A program made the translations under genes and the position numbers. A model generated the notes under the pieces. The model ran no database searches and was not told where the DNA came from. It saw nothing but the letters and a program-made list of their open reading frames with translations. From NCBI GenBank assembly GCA_947652605.1, contig OX393579.1, positions 49,172,970-49,236,969 of the forward strand: 64,000 bases of DNA, given 5' to 3'. Origin of the DNA: Elmis aenea (lineage: Eukaryota; Arthropoda; Insecta; Coleoptera; Elmidae). Positions 24,801 to 36,278 of this stretch are shown here, piece by piece (position 1 is the stretch's first letter; every line of letters begins with the position of its first letter).

Positions 24801-27800
24801 TCAGGCGCAAAAATATCACCTTGCACTTTTGAATCTGAAGACAGTTTTTAAAAGTACCACTAGAAATTAAAAAACGAATCATGTATCATTCACAAGGTTA
24901 TGTCATTGCCACCAAATAATTGGAAATTTCTTTTTTCTCTCAAGTTTAGGGCGTTAGAACAAAGACATCCGCAATATGCGAGGTGGTTTGATTTTTTTGC
25001 ACCCGAGTTTATATCCAAAACTTCCTGTTGCGTGCATCCTACGATAGTTGGGATATTCCGGGGAAGTTTTGGTAAAGTATTTCGTATCAAAGATGCCTGT
25101 GTTCACACTTTCATCTTTTATACGTGGGGTAAAAATAGAAAGGTCGTTGTCGAGCAAAAAACTTCTTTAAAGGCTACCCCTTACATTTTTTCATGTACAG
25201 GATGTACCAAATCAAATGTTTTACGGGCTATCTCGGTCACCATATTAGTTGGCAAAACTTTGATATCGATCCCTTGGGTTATTTTTTTAGAGATAAACAC
25301 TCCAGTGTGTTCAGATTTTTTATATCACTTTCCATTTTGGCACTATTTATAAATATAGAACTAAATGTTATGTGGGTTTTTTATAAACATGTTTATGCTT
25401 AATTTAAAAAAAAAATTAAGAACCTTAATTTTTGAGATGAAGCAAACTTTTTTTTTTTTTTTTAATGGAAATTCTCGTAGGCCATGATTTTATATGAAAC
25501 AGCATTTTTTTAGCTTTTCATAAATATACAGTTTTATATTTGTTGCAAAAATAACCGAGATATGGCTGATTTTGTAAAAATTTTATTATCAAAGTTTGCC
25601 ATGATTTCGTAAACAAGTGATGTTTGCAATTAATAAATAAACAATTAAACATAATTACCAAGTAAATTTTGTCGCAGTATCCACGTAGTTCCACACAATG
25701 TAAACTTTCTATTCTAATATTAAACTTTTCAAAATTAACAGTGTTCGCAATAAATATATATAAAAGTCCAGCCTGACTCTGTGACTCTATAACGCATGAA
25801 TATAGTAACGCAGTAAACTACTACGGGTTCATTTGACCGACTGAGTTGTGTCTAATGAACCGTAAATTTTTACTCACGGGTAACATAACAGTTTCTAACT
25901 TGCAGCTCACGGTATTATAAAAAGTAGTAGTTTAAATTTAAGATATACAATATTCCCGTCCTAGGACGGGCTAAGTGCTAGTACTACAAGAAACATTAAA
26001 TACAAAAAAATACACTGATTTGCTTAAAAGTTTGAAAATTTACCCATATTTGATCTTAACTTGTTTATTGATTATAAAAATCAGTTGTTTACGAAATCAT
26101 GGCAAACTCAGTTTTTTTTTTTTTTGAAAAGCTGAAAGAATGCTCTTTCATGTAGTGATGGCCTGCTAAAGTTTCCATTAAAAAAAATATAAGTTTACAT
26201 ATCTCTAAAGTTGGGTCATTAATTTTTTTTAAAATTAGGCATAAAACTTTATGAAAAAACCTGTATATTGTATAACATGTAGTTGTCATAAATAAAGTGG
26301 TTATAGTAAATTTTCAAAAACTTTGAAGTTTCGTTTTTGGCCTGTAGTGCCAAAATGGAAAAGTGATATAAAAAATCTTGACAATTTTGGCATATTTATG
26401 TCTAAAAATAACCCAAGAGGCCGATATCATATTTTCGCTACTATGGTAACCTAGATGCCCCTTAAAACATTCTAATTTGGTCCATCCTCTATACAACCAA
26501 AATGAAAACCAATTTTATGTTATGGCTCTGCAAATTATGTGATTGTTAAATAGATAAATTATTTCATTTTGTGTATACCTATAATGCCCCTTTGTTAAAT
26601 AGATAAATTATTTCATTTTGTGTATACCTATAATGCCCCTTTTAATGTTTTAGTGTATCGAGTGACCGCTGGGATCGCCGAAGGGGGGGTGGTGATAGGG
26701 ATAGAGAGTAAGTTTTCTTCGACTCTTTCTTATTTTTTTGATGTAACTTTTGTTGCACAAAAAGCATATGAATAAGTTTTCACAAATATAATGCAATATG
26801 ATGTATATAACAGAGGCATGCAGACATAATTGCCTGTTTTATGTTAATAGATGTGTAGTGGTTCATTTAAAATGAAATCAGATCTACTTTTGTTTCTATT
26901 TGTGTTTTAATTCACGTTTTTTTAGGTAATTGTTGTCGTTAGTGCTCAGGTCCTATCTCATATTTGCATTATATTCATTGATTTCTTTTTTTGTAGCGAT
27001 TATTACTACCGTTCCAGATACCGTGGTCGATCGCCATCTCCGTATTACAGGCGTTCCCGTCGCTACGAGCGTACACGCTCACGTTCATACTCCCCCCGTA
27101 AGTATAGAAGAAGTTAGTTATGTAAAAGACTATGTTGTGGTGTTTTCCTTTTCAAACGTTTTATATGTGTGTCCTTCCTTTGTGTATGTTTGTTTAGATT
27201 TTACTTTGTGGGATGCCTAGATTTCGAAATTTTAAAGTTCTGTTAATTGTGGGGACAATTATTTGTACATTAAAATGCAATAACTGGAAAGTTGTGCTAT
27301 GTAATTTTAAATATGTAGAAATAAATGAGATTTTCAGTGTTTTATTACTGAAACTAGTGAAATTTCTTTAAATTTTCGGTGCTCACATAAAGTCAATATA
27401 ATATAATCTCAATTCTTGTTTTGCGTATATTTATTGTCGTAACTTATAACTTGATGAACAACAATTATATATTAGTTTAAGTGATTGACAATTTTTTTTG
27501 CAATGTAGTACGTGATTTATTTCTTTTTAGTGTAGAACAGTTTATGTATGTGAATGCATGCGATTCTGTTTAAATTTAATTGACAGTTCTTATTTAGTGC
27601 TTTCACTTGTTTGCTATACAGGTTAATTCATTTAACTTTTTCAACATAATAAGTTTTTGAATCCAAGACTGCTTCTAAAACCCTAATCTCATTAGTCAAA
27701 TTACTTGAATTCAAGTAACTTGACTTAAATTTAATGTTCGTATTTTGTCAAGTTTAAGGTCAACTCAAACCTGCGAGATGGCGCTGACGATCTGCGATCA

Positions 27801-29345
27801 CTGTAATAAGTAACCATGTTACTTGACTTCGTAACCAGGTTACTTATTATCGTGATCACGGATCGGTACCGTGTTTGTGTGAGTTGACCCATATTAAAAC
27901 CAGTAAATATTTAAAATGGAGTCAAAGCAAGTGCATTCTCATGGCGATATTTGTCATCTATGTTCCACAGAACATATTTTTCATGTTTCCATAAATTAAC
28001 AAATTTTTTCCACGTTCCACTTAATCGTTATTGAAATTTCGATTTACTTTTTATAAATGTCACTCGGTTGTGTCGAATTAGTATTAAAAAACAATCGCAT
28101 CCAAATTATCAGTGAAGAGTTGAAGGGCACTCAACTTAACTTGAAACTTGAAAGTCAGCTTCAAGCCGAGCAAATATTAGGTTCACATTGGTAAAGTGCT
28201 TTCAAGTGACTCGAACTCGAGTAACTTGACTAATGAGGACGAGGCTTCTGCTTCAAGTCATCTAAATATCAGGTTTACATTGGTAAAGTGTTTTCAGGTT
28301 ACTTGAATTCGAGCGACTTGAACTCAAGTAACTTGACCAATGTGAACGGGGCTTCAGCTTCAAGTCAACTAAATATCAGGTTCGCATTGGTAGTGCTTTC
28401 AGGTTACTTGAATTCGAGCGACTTGAACTCAAGTAACTTGACTAATGTGAACGAGGCTTCAGTTTCAAGTCAACTAAATATCTGGTTCGCATTGGTAAAG
28501 TGCTTTCAGGTTACTTGAATTCGAGCGACTTGAACTCTAGTAACTTGACTATAAGGACGGGGCTTTAGCTTCAACTAAATATCTGGTTCACATTGGTAAA
28601 GTGCTTTCAAATTACTTGAATTCAAGCGACTTAAACTCGAGTAACTTGACTAATGAGAACGAGGCTTCAGCTTCAAAAGTCTACTAAATATTAGGTTCAC
28701 ATTGGTAAAGTGTTTTCAAATTACTTGAATTCAAGCGACTTGAACTCAAGTTACTTAACTAATGAGAACAAGGCTTAAGCCTTAGCTCTTCATTTGACTT
28801 GGAATTAAATTATATTTTGATTGGTACCAGAAAAAGCTGGTGTGATTATATTGTCTTTGAAATTCGATTAAAATGAAATTATAACCATCACTGTCTGCAG
28901 CTGTAGTAGCAATTGTTTCTGATACTTTCTTTTGTTGTTGATTCTGTAGCCAATGTTATTGAGCAAAGGCTTAATTTTTATTTAATGGAATCCTATTACA
29001 TTAACACATTCTTAAAAATTCAAAATTTGACGCAAATTTATCCAGTTGCATTGAAAAAGTTTAATAAATTACTTAGTAGTGTCTGAAATAAACCTTAAAT
29101 GTCTGTTTTTACTTTTAGTTTTTTCATTTAATTAGTTTCAGCTCATTTTTAAGCAATTATAAATTGACATAGTGTATTTTCAATTATTTTGTGTGCAAGT
29201 TTTAGATTCCGTGGTAATGGTTAGGTACTTATTGTTTTATAAAAACTTACCTTTAATTTAAAGAAATTTCATTTACGATTTTATTGTATTTGCGTTGATG
29301 TTGCAATTCATTTTTATTGTAATCCTAATTGCAGGTCGTTATTAA
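18860..29345 (+). CDS. tra2: transformer-2, SR-type splicing regulator
   Basis: Eight coding exons join in frame to 268 residues: 18860-18874, 19103-19209, 19582-19644, 22445-22724, 24205-24380, 26654-26707, 26997-27097, 29335-29345. The order is an N-terminal RS domain (residues 1-118, rich in SRSRSRS and SHSH), an RRM (about 119-195) with RNP2 CLGIFGL and RNP1 SRGFSFVYF, the tra2-specific linker [16 protein letters not shown], and a C-terminal RS region ending [10 protein letters not shown], the ending typical of Tra2 proteins. Tra2 binds GA-rich exonic enhancers and in insects acts with Tra on doublesex and fruitless splicing. Introns 3, 4, 5 and 7 are long and full of mobile elements. If the donor at 27098 is not used, the frame continues to a stop at 27115-27117 and ends SPRKYRRS. 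A 3' UTR probably runs to AATAAA at 29988-29993. Confidence 0.96.
19937..20099. mobile_element. short TACAGGGTGA-type MITE
   Basis: 163-bp insert in tra2 intron 3. It begins TACAGGGTGAGTTATAAATA and ends TGAATCACCCTGTGTA, so the termini are inverted repeats of the TACAGGG type. Confidence 0.7.
20221..20488. mobile_element. hAT-like element
   Basis: Termini CAGTGCTTTCCAACC and GGTTGGAAACCACTG are near-perfect inverted repeats. Flanking octamers TCTTAGAG and TCTTAGGA agree at 6 of 8 positions. Interior is C-rich on one side (CCGCCCCCC) and mirrored by GGGGGGCG. Related by its ends to the element at 6874-7053. Confidence 0.83.
20509..21821. mobile_element. pogo/Tigger-like non-autonomous DNA transposon
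   Basis: 1.3-kb element in tra2 intron 3 bounded by TA on each side (20507-20508, 21822-21823). Terminal repeats CAGTAGACTCCCGTATAACG and CGTTATACGGGAGTCTACTG are perfect mirrors; CAGTAGACTCCCGTATAACG-type ends are characteristic of pogo/Tigger elements. A 67-codon open frame at 20632-20835 shows no transposase motif, so the copy is non-autonomous or internally replaced. Confidence 0.85.
22019..22257. mobile_element. hAT-like element with ATCGATAT-rich interior
   Basis: Starts TAGGGGTGGATGATATATCG and ends CGATAACGCCCACCCCTA. Flanking octamers GTTTCTAT (22011-22018) and GTATCTAT (22258-22265) match at 7 of 8 positions. A relative of its left end (TTAGGGGTGGGCGATATATC) is found at 57712 in a Vrp1 intron. 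Confidence 0.82.
23075..23913. repeat. palindrome nested within a palindrome in tra2 intron 4
   Basis: Outer arms TACAGGGTGTCCCACAAGGA (left) and CTTGTGGGACACCCTGTA (right). Inside, 23147-23802 is a second full palindrome with ends TACAGAGTGTACCAAATATA and its mirror, followed by AGTGAACAGCATGG on both sides. The inner element belongs to the 14168 and 31479 family. The whole insert is absent from the tra2 fragment copied into Vrp1 (54895-55459). Confidence 0.85.
25196..26491. repeat. large palindromic element in tra2 intron 5
   Basis: Left end TACAGGATGTACCAAATCAA with ATGTTTTACGGGCTATCTCG; right end mirrors it as TTGGTCCATCCTCTA preceded by CATTCTAATTTGG. Inner arms (GCCATGATTTCGTAAACAAG against its mirror near 26095) also match. 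About 450 bp of unrelated sequence lies at the centre. A half copy sits at 46248 in a Vrp1 intron. Confidence 0.72.
26545..26642. repeat. exact 49-bp tandem duplication beside tra2 exon 6 acceptor
   Basis: Two adjacent, essentially identical 49-bp units, each running from GTTAAATAGATAAATTATTT to the CCCCTT motif. The second ends 11 bp before the acceptor AG of exon 6, so the presumed branch-point and pyrimidine region is duplicated. Confidence 0.9.
27671..28785. repeat. repeat block with six ~105-bp tandem units
   Basis: Six units start near 28179, 28271, 28378, 28483, 28584 and 28693, each opening with (A/T)GGTTCACATTGGTAAAGTG or a close variant, then an internal palindromic run of ACTTGAATTC, GAGCGACTTGAACTC and AAGTAACTTGAC. 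The left side of the block (TTAGTCAAATTACTTGAATT near 27700) is the mirror of the right side, so the array may be the interior of one MITE. It lies in tra2 intron 7. Confidence 0.8.
27759..27888. repeat. hairpin insert within the repeat block
   Basis: GGTCAACTCAAAC at the left is mirrored by GTGTGAGTTGACC at the right. An inner hairpin pairs GATCACTGTAATAAGTAACC with GGTTACTTATTATCGTGATC. Probably a separate small MITE. Confidence 0.55.
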
Positions 29346-30750
29346 TCCACCTGGGAGGTGTCTGCGTTATAATTTAGGATGCTAGAATTAACGATTAGTT
29401 GTAACACTTTTTTAGGATGAGTTTGCGATATCGCCTTCATGTAATTTGTATAATAGGTGCGATGCAAACTCGTTTTTTCTTGTTTATTTGATACACAACA
29501 GTTAGTTCTACTGTTAATACCTTCATTGTCATATATACGGAATTAATAAGCTTATATAGTAAATTCTGTGCGAAGCGTAATTTTTTCGTCTGATTTCGAA
29601 TGACCTGTATTCAATGTGATATGAGGAAAGTGTCAGTTTTGCCGTTTGTTTGTGTACTTAATTCGTTAAAAATTAATTGTATTAGTATGTTACCAAATAT
29701 CTTATAGTTGTTTTTTTTTTTGTTTGTTGGTAATGATTTATTGGCAAGTTTTAACAATTAATTTTGTGATCTTGGATAGAGAATGTCGCGTTTCGTACAG
29801 TCGTCACCTGATTCAATTATTAAAGCACTAAATTATTCGATAATCTCTTGGGCAAGTTTGTTTTGTGTCTCCCAAATTATTGAAAGGTAACCACGTTGGT
29901 TATGTCGATGTATGCGGTATTTTTTTGTTGTATGTTTTCTAAATTTAATTATTAAACTTGACTTGTCAACCGTAATAGGTAAGGATTAATAAATAATTGT
30001 TTTCGACACTAATATCGTTTTCCTTTGTTTAAAAAGGGTTAAGAACACGAGATAAAGGATGAAATGAATATTTAAGAATTTTGCAAGTTTCCTCTAAAGC
30101 TAAGAGTACTTCAGTACGACTCTGAAAATTTGAAACAAGCGAATTATGAATATTAGAATTCAACTATGAAAATATTGAAAATACATCTAAGGATGTTCTG
30201 TCTTATGAAATGTCAAGAGAATTGAATATTCTTTTGAAGAATTTATGCAACTCTCTTGAATTTGAAGAATGAAATGTTCTTCTCTCTAGGTAGAAGATGC
30301 CCCTAGTACAAGATGTCACATCAAGTTTTTCATTTAACTTATTAGGTCGAATCGAATTTTTTCCCTGTGCATTTTTACTATATATAAATTTAGGACATAT
30401 TTTTTTTGTCAATAAATGTATAGAAAAAAGGAATATACTTTTTATATCCCAAAATTGAAAATCCTTGTCCTTATAAGTCCTGCTAAAACCATTTTTGGGC
30501 TCGTTTTTTCTTTGCAAAATATATGCTGAAACAAAATTTGATAAGAAGTTAATGGGTTTTCTAAATTAGAGATGGTCGACATCTTTATGGGGTTCTAAGC
30601 ATTTTTAAATTTTATGTGAAAACAAAAGATGCATTTTTACCAAAATTTTATGTATTTTGATGGCATAGGGTGAAAAATATTCCTGCTACAAATTTGAACA
30701 AAGCAAGTAACCTCCAAATTACTTTATTGTAAATGTATGAAATTATTTTA
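29346..30750. other. tra2 3' UTR and downstream spacer
   Basis: No gene recognised. The first part is presumed tra2 3' UTR; an AATAAA at 29988-29993 is the first good polyadenylation candidate I see. The rest is AT-rich with no clear repeat. Confidence 0.45.
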
Positions 30751-31478
30751 TACAGGGTGTCACACAAAAAACGCCCCAAGCTGGAACTCCGTTGTTTGTG
30801 GTCCGATTTTAATGAACAAAAAAGTAAATGAAATGGCTTTCCGAATACAATAAACTGAATTGGATTTCAATTTTTTTCAGGGTCAACTTAATGTCAAACG
30901 ATGGTCAACTTTTTTTTCCAAATGGCACCAAGTATTTTTTACTTATTCTGTTAGACTTTTTTTTTTAATTCGATGATGTAATAATAAGTTGATTTTGGTG
31001 CAAAACTAATAAGAAATAAAAGTTTAACAGAAGTTGGGTTTCACAAAATTTTCAAGTGTGCCGTGGAAAACAAAAAAATGTTTATCAACAAATGTCCTTT
31101 TAATACTACACTAACGTTTAAATGACATTTGTTGCTAAAGGTTTTTTTGTTTTCCACGGCACGCTTGAAAATTTTGTGAAACCCAATTTATTTTTGTTAA
31201 AATTTTATTTCTTATTAGTATTGCACTTAACTCCACTTATTACATCCTTGAATTCAGAAAAAACAGTCTACCAGAGTAAGTAAAAAAGAAATAGATGGTG
31301 CCATTTGAAAAAAAAAAGTTGACCCATCGTTTGATATTTAAGTTGACCCTGAAAAAAATTTAAATCCGATTCAGTTTATAGTATTTGGGAAGCCATTTCA
31401 TTTACTTTTTTGTTCATCAAAATCGAACCACAAACATCGGAGTTACAGCTTGCGGCGTTTTTTGTGTGACACCCTGTA
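30751..31478. repeat. palindromic element (TACAGGGTGTCACAC family)
   Basis: Left end TACAGGGTGTCACACAAAAA followed by ACGCCCCAAGCTGGA; right end is its mirror, closing TTTTGTGTGACACCCTGTA. Arms of over 300 bp meet at a short centre near 31110 (the same TCCACGGCAC motif read in both directions). The next palindrome begins at the following base. Confidence 0.88.
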
Positions 31479-32059
31479 TACAGGGTATCCCAGTTATCGT
31501 GAACAGCGTGGAGATCTCGTAAACGGCTAGAGATACAGAGATGGTTAAATGAGTCAAAATGATCTATGATTTAAGAGCAACATTTCTATGAAAAAAGATC
31601 TTCAAAAACGTTGACAGTATTTGCGCTATTCATAAAAAACAAAAAAATGACGTTTTCGATTTTTGCTTTTAACTTTCTTATTTAAAATCAAACTCAAAAT
31701 ATTTTTCAACATTATTAGGGAACTTTTTTGAGTAGATTTAAAATTTGTTGACAAATTTTATGTATCTTCATATGTTTTTCTTATTTCAACATCAACTTTC
31801 TTATTTTAAATAAGGATTGTAGTTGGCTATGACACCATTAAAGATATTTTTTCTCGTTTCATTGATGTATGAGTTATTAGGTTCGAAAACGTAATTTTTT
31901 AGTTTTTTTATGAATAGCGCAAAAACTTAACTTTTTTGAAGATTTTTTTACATGGAACAGTTGCTCTTAAATCATGATCATTTTGGCTCATTTAACCAAC
32001 TCTGTATTTCTTACCGTTTATGAGATACGCGTGCTGTTCATGATGACTGGGACCCTGTA
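31479..32059. repeat. palindromic element (TACAGGGTATCCCAG family)
   Basis: Left end TACAGGGTATCCCAGTTATC, right end GATGACTGGGACCCTGTA, with arms of about 200 bp (GAGATACAGAGATGGTTAAA and its mirror). It directly abuts the preceding palindrome, as if inserted into its terminal TA. Confidence 0.85.
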
Positions 32060-35000
32060 TAGTGTAGGTCATAAGTCTGAAAACGCTTATAACGGTTTAA
32101 ATACAAGTTTTTGGTAGGGTTGTCAGGTGTTAGGAACAAAAAAAGAGCACATTTGGAAAAAAAATCATTCAATTTAAATATAAAATAATAGGGACTTAAA
32201 AATACAACTTACGATTGAAGTTTTGCTTAAAAAAATAATTTCATTTAATTATCTTAATCCTCATTTTCATCATCTTTTTCGATATATTTATCTGCACTGC
32301 TAATTTGGTGTAAAATTTTCTCATTTTCTTTAATTTCTTTATCAAATTCTTCACATGAAATATTTTATAATCATAAAATACGTCAGAAAGTAAACATTTT
32401 CAACCTATATCAATATTTCAAATATTTTATCTATTTGAGATTTATAAGTTTTAAAGTTTAACGACACATCCAAAACAAAGTTTTTAGAGGCAAGAAATAC
32501 TTTAAATTTTCCATTTCTTTTCATGTTGGAACCCTATTTAATTTTATACAAGTAAAACTATTAAAATTTGACAGTTTAGTCCATATCTGCAAATATTCGT
32601 ATGAATTTTTATGGCAGTTTATGTAATTTAAATTGTATTTATTTTACTTTGCAATCCATTTTTGTTTTCTGACAAAATAGATTTAACTTAAATGGGAAAA
32701 AAATATTCATATCTGACTCGAATGTTTTTCTAATGAGTTTTTCTTTAAAACTCAAAACTATAAATATGTAAAAGTTGTGAAATTGAAAAAGAGAACAATC
32801 TGAGTATCTGTACAGGGTGGTGAATTTTTTGATGCCGAGGCTGACCATTGGTATCTTAGAAACTTTAAAAGATAAGAGATCAGTTAAATAAGAAAAGCTG
32901 CATATTTTTATCTGGAAAAAAAAATCGGGGATATTTTTATTATTTTCAGATTTATAACAAAAAATGTGATTTAAAAAAAATCCATACCATTGACGCTGTT
33001 TTAATCAAACTTGGTGGTAACCTTTTGTTTTTGACCATTCTGGGTTGAATGATGTTGGCAGAAACTTTCTAGGCCTTCTAGATTTTAAGCTGCGATAGTG
33101 GACTTTTTTATTCCTTATGGCTTATTGTCGTCATATTGGATTTTTATACCAATAGACAGACAAAAAAGTTAGCTTTTCTGATTGATAAACAACATAACTT
33201 TTTTTAAAAAAAGACCTGTTGGCAACCCTAGTTTTTGGTAAATGGCCAGTTACATTTTGACATAGGTACTTCAACAATTTTTGTTTTGCTAACTTTGACT
33301 GATAAGTAATACCTTTGATATTTTTATAAGGATAAAGCTATTCATAATTAAGCAATTTTACTTGGAATCATTGCCAATTTATCATAACTGATTTGCTATC
33401 CGTTACGCAATTAAAGAATGTTTTACAGACAAAATATAACAAATCAACTCACATTTATTAATATTTTATCTGTTAATAACGTTCTTTAGTTTATCTAATA
33501 AACTATATCGTTCTGAAAGTCTATTGACAAATTGAAAAAGTACAATGCAATATTTATGGCTTACATGATAAAATATAATTTACAAAAACAATTAAAAGAG
33601 ATGGTAATATGGTTCTAGTGCAAACATATCTAGTTTATAAAACATTTTTGATAGAAATGTTTCTATTAAAATCAATAGATTACTTAAAGAGCTTATTTGT
33701 TTACAGTTTAGAAAAAGCACTTTAGTTAAAATTTCATGCAATTGTGAGCTTAACACAAAAAATTTCAATATTGATAACATACCCTAGGTGTTGCAATTAT
33801 CTAGTGTTTAAGAAGTTTTTCTAGATTAAACATAAACGATTATGTGCAATTTTTAGTCCATTGAACTTTAGGTTAACACAGTATAAAAAAAAAGAAAATT
33901 ATAGTTACTTATCAAATGAACTTCCAGTGTTCCAGTTTTTTTTTAATTTGCTGTGTTGTTTCACAGTACTAAGCAAAAACAATATTCAACAAATACAAGT
34001 AAGTTAACAATATTTCAATTACGTGTTTTATAAAAATAATACTCTAAATAATAAAACTAATATTTCGTATTAACTCCTCCGAAAAAACAAAATCGAAAAT
34101 ATGTCAAATTGTAAGATAATAAATTAAAAGTTGTAAAAGAAGCTGACATATTTTTTGTTTTTTGCAATTGTAAAATCTATACTTATGGTTTAAAAATAAT
34201 TTATTGTTGATATTTAAAAAAAAAAAAAAAAGTGCAATAAGTTTTTGTAGCTCAAAATATATTTGCTATTATCAATACAAGAGTAGGTTGGTTTAATTTT
34301 TATTTGTTGACAAACATTTGTAATGTTCAATACTTTAAAAAAATAAACATATTAATCTTAATAAATTACAAAACATTTTTTTATAAAAAATATAAGTGAA
34401 TTTTAATTAAACTTATTTATATGCTAATAAAACTGGTTCATATGGGGATTTAATAATTCCTCAAGTTCTTTATCAGAACCCATTATGAAATTATAGGAAA
34501 TACCACATCTGTTCTCGGAGATATTGCTTAACAGCTATAAAAACAAAAGATTATCTGGCAACAACTCTGCGGGTTTTCCCCTGAAATACAGGAAATGTAA
34601 AAAAAATGGCATATGATTCAATTAGATTCTTGCACCTTATCTGCTTAAGAGTGCCCGAATGTCAAAATGACATCAACTGCGCTCTTTCCTATCTGCTTTA
34701 AATTTAAATGTCGGAAGTTTTCAGCTTAATCAAACAAAGAGTTTAGTGCTGAACATACTATCATCAAAGAGGTAAATTACTTTGTATTGTATTTTACCCT
34801 TAAATTTATTACTTTCAATTGTTCCATGGAACGAATATTAAATGAACATTACTGAAAATAAAATCTAATTTATAGTGAAATGTTTGTGGCCAAATAATCA
34901 GTAATTATACATAAGTGCGTAATAAAAAAATTTCATAGGTATGTATTGTGATAATTTCAACATTAATATAAAAACGTTTGACTAACGAACTTGTGACATT

Positions 35001-35898
35001 TTCTCCAACTGAAGTATCAAACACCAATTTAGTGAAATCAAAATATTTTACAACAGAATGGTAAAAGTTACTTTTTTTTAAAATCAATTTTAATAATTAT
35101 CAGTTTTTGCACCATTTAATAAAACAACTAATTTTTAGTTTACAAATAATTTGTGGCTTCAGTTGTACAATAATGTTAAATTTTATTTTAAAATGGCAAT
35201 AAACACTTCATCATAATTTTTATATTCTAATAATATGCAGGTGCAAATCTTCTTTATTTTAAGAGATTAAGTTTTGGTGTTTGTTGAAAAAATTTAGGTG
35301 TTCAAAAGTCTTTTTTAAATATGTTATATTTTACATCATTTTTTGTTTTGTTTTGAGACATCCGATTATGTTCTTTTGTTTTTCATTCTATTTTTTTATT
35401 TAATGACACTAGTTTTCAATAAATCATTCACAGTCTATCACATACATTTATCATATTAAAAAAAATAATTATGATGTGAGCAAAAATTAAATCAAAGTAG
35501 GTAAAACATTATGAAATGAGAGAAAAGAGTAAAAAGTAATTTGAATTATTTAACAAACTATTAATAATGTGCATAATGTCTAGATCTAGATAGTAACTTG
35601 AAGAAAATATATAATTAGAAGTCTCGGTGAACTGCTTATTAAAATCATGTACAGATAACCATACATTAAATTAAATAAAATTACAGAAATAATGAGGTTT
35701 TGATTCTAATTTATTTCTTATTTGATCAATGTTATTGTTTACTATTTGCACCTAACAGTTTATAGAAGACTTTACTATGTTTTTCTTTTTTTTCTGTCGT
35801 TTCCTAATATTTCAACAGGCTGATCTAATTGCTGTTATAAATAAGTTTTTCGCTTGTAAAAATTAAATTATAGATCATGTGATAAAAAATTTAAATGC
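32060..35898. other. gene-free AT-rich intergenic region
   Basis: Very AT-rich. A lone TACAGGGTGGTGAATTTTTT end at 32811 looks like a solitary palindrome-family terminus without its mate. Only short chance open frames; no gene or RNA recognised. Confidence 0.5.
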
Positions 35899-35906
35899 TT
35901 CCACGG

Positions 35907-36071
35907 CATGGGCGTCCGCAGGGGGGAGGGAAACGGGGCACTTGTTCCCCCACTGGGATCGAGTAAAAAATAGTACTTGTAAAAACAAATCATAAAAGTT
36001 AAATTACAATTTATATATATTATTTGTCTCTATGCTTTGCCCCCCTGGAATATTTTCTGCGGACGCCGATG
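35907..36071. mobile_element. short hAT-like element
   Basis: 165 bp flanked by the exact octamer TTCCACGG (35899-35906 and 36072-36079). Terminal repeats CATGGGCGTCCGCAG and CTGCGGACGCCGATG, one mismatch. No coding capacity. Confidence 0.9.
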
Positions 36072-36278
36072 TTCCACGGAGTATATTTAAAAATATGGAC
36101 CTTAAAGAGTTTTATAATTAGAATTTTAAATTCTTATACATATTTCAAAAACTTCATATTTTTATTTAATTTATGTTGTTTACTAACTGTACGGTATTGC
36201 CAACATTAACAGTTTATCGAAGAATTGTAAGTACTTTTTAACAAGTTTCCAAATTTCTCAAAGAAGATAATTGTATTG

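Noticed and set aside
28179..28785. Regularly spaced repeats considered as a CRISPR array
   Set aside because: Units are contiguous, diverged and palindromic without unique spacers, in an animal intron.
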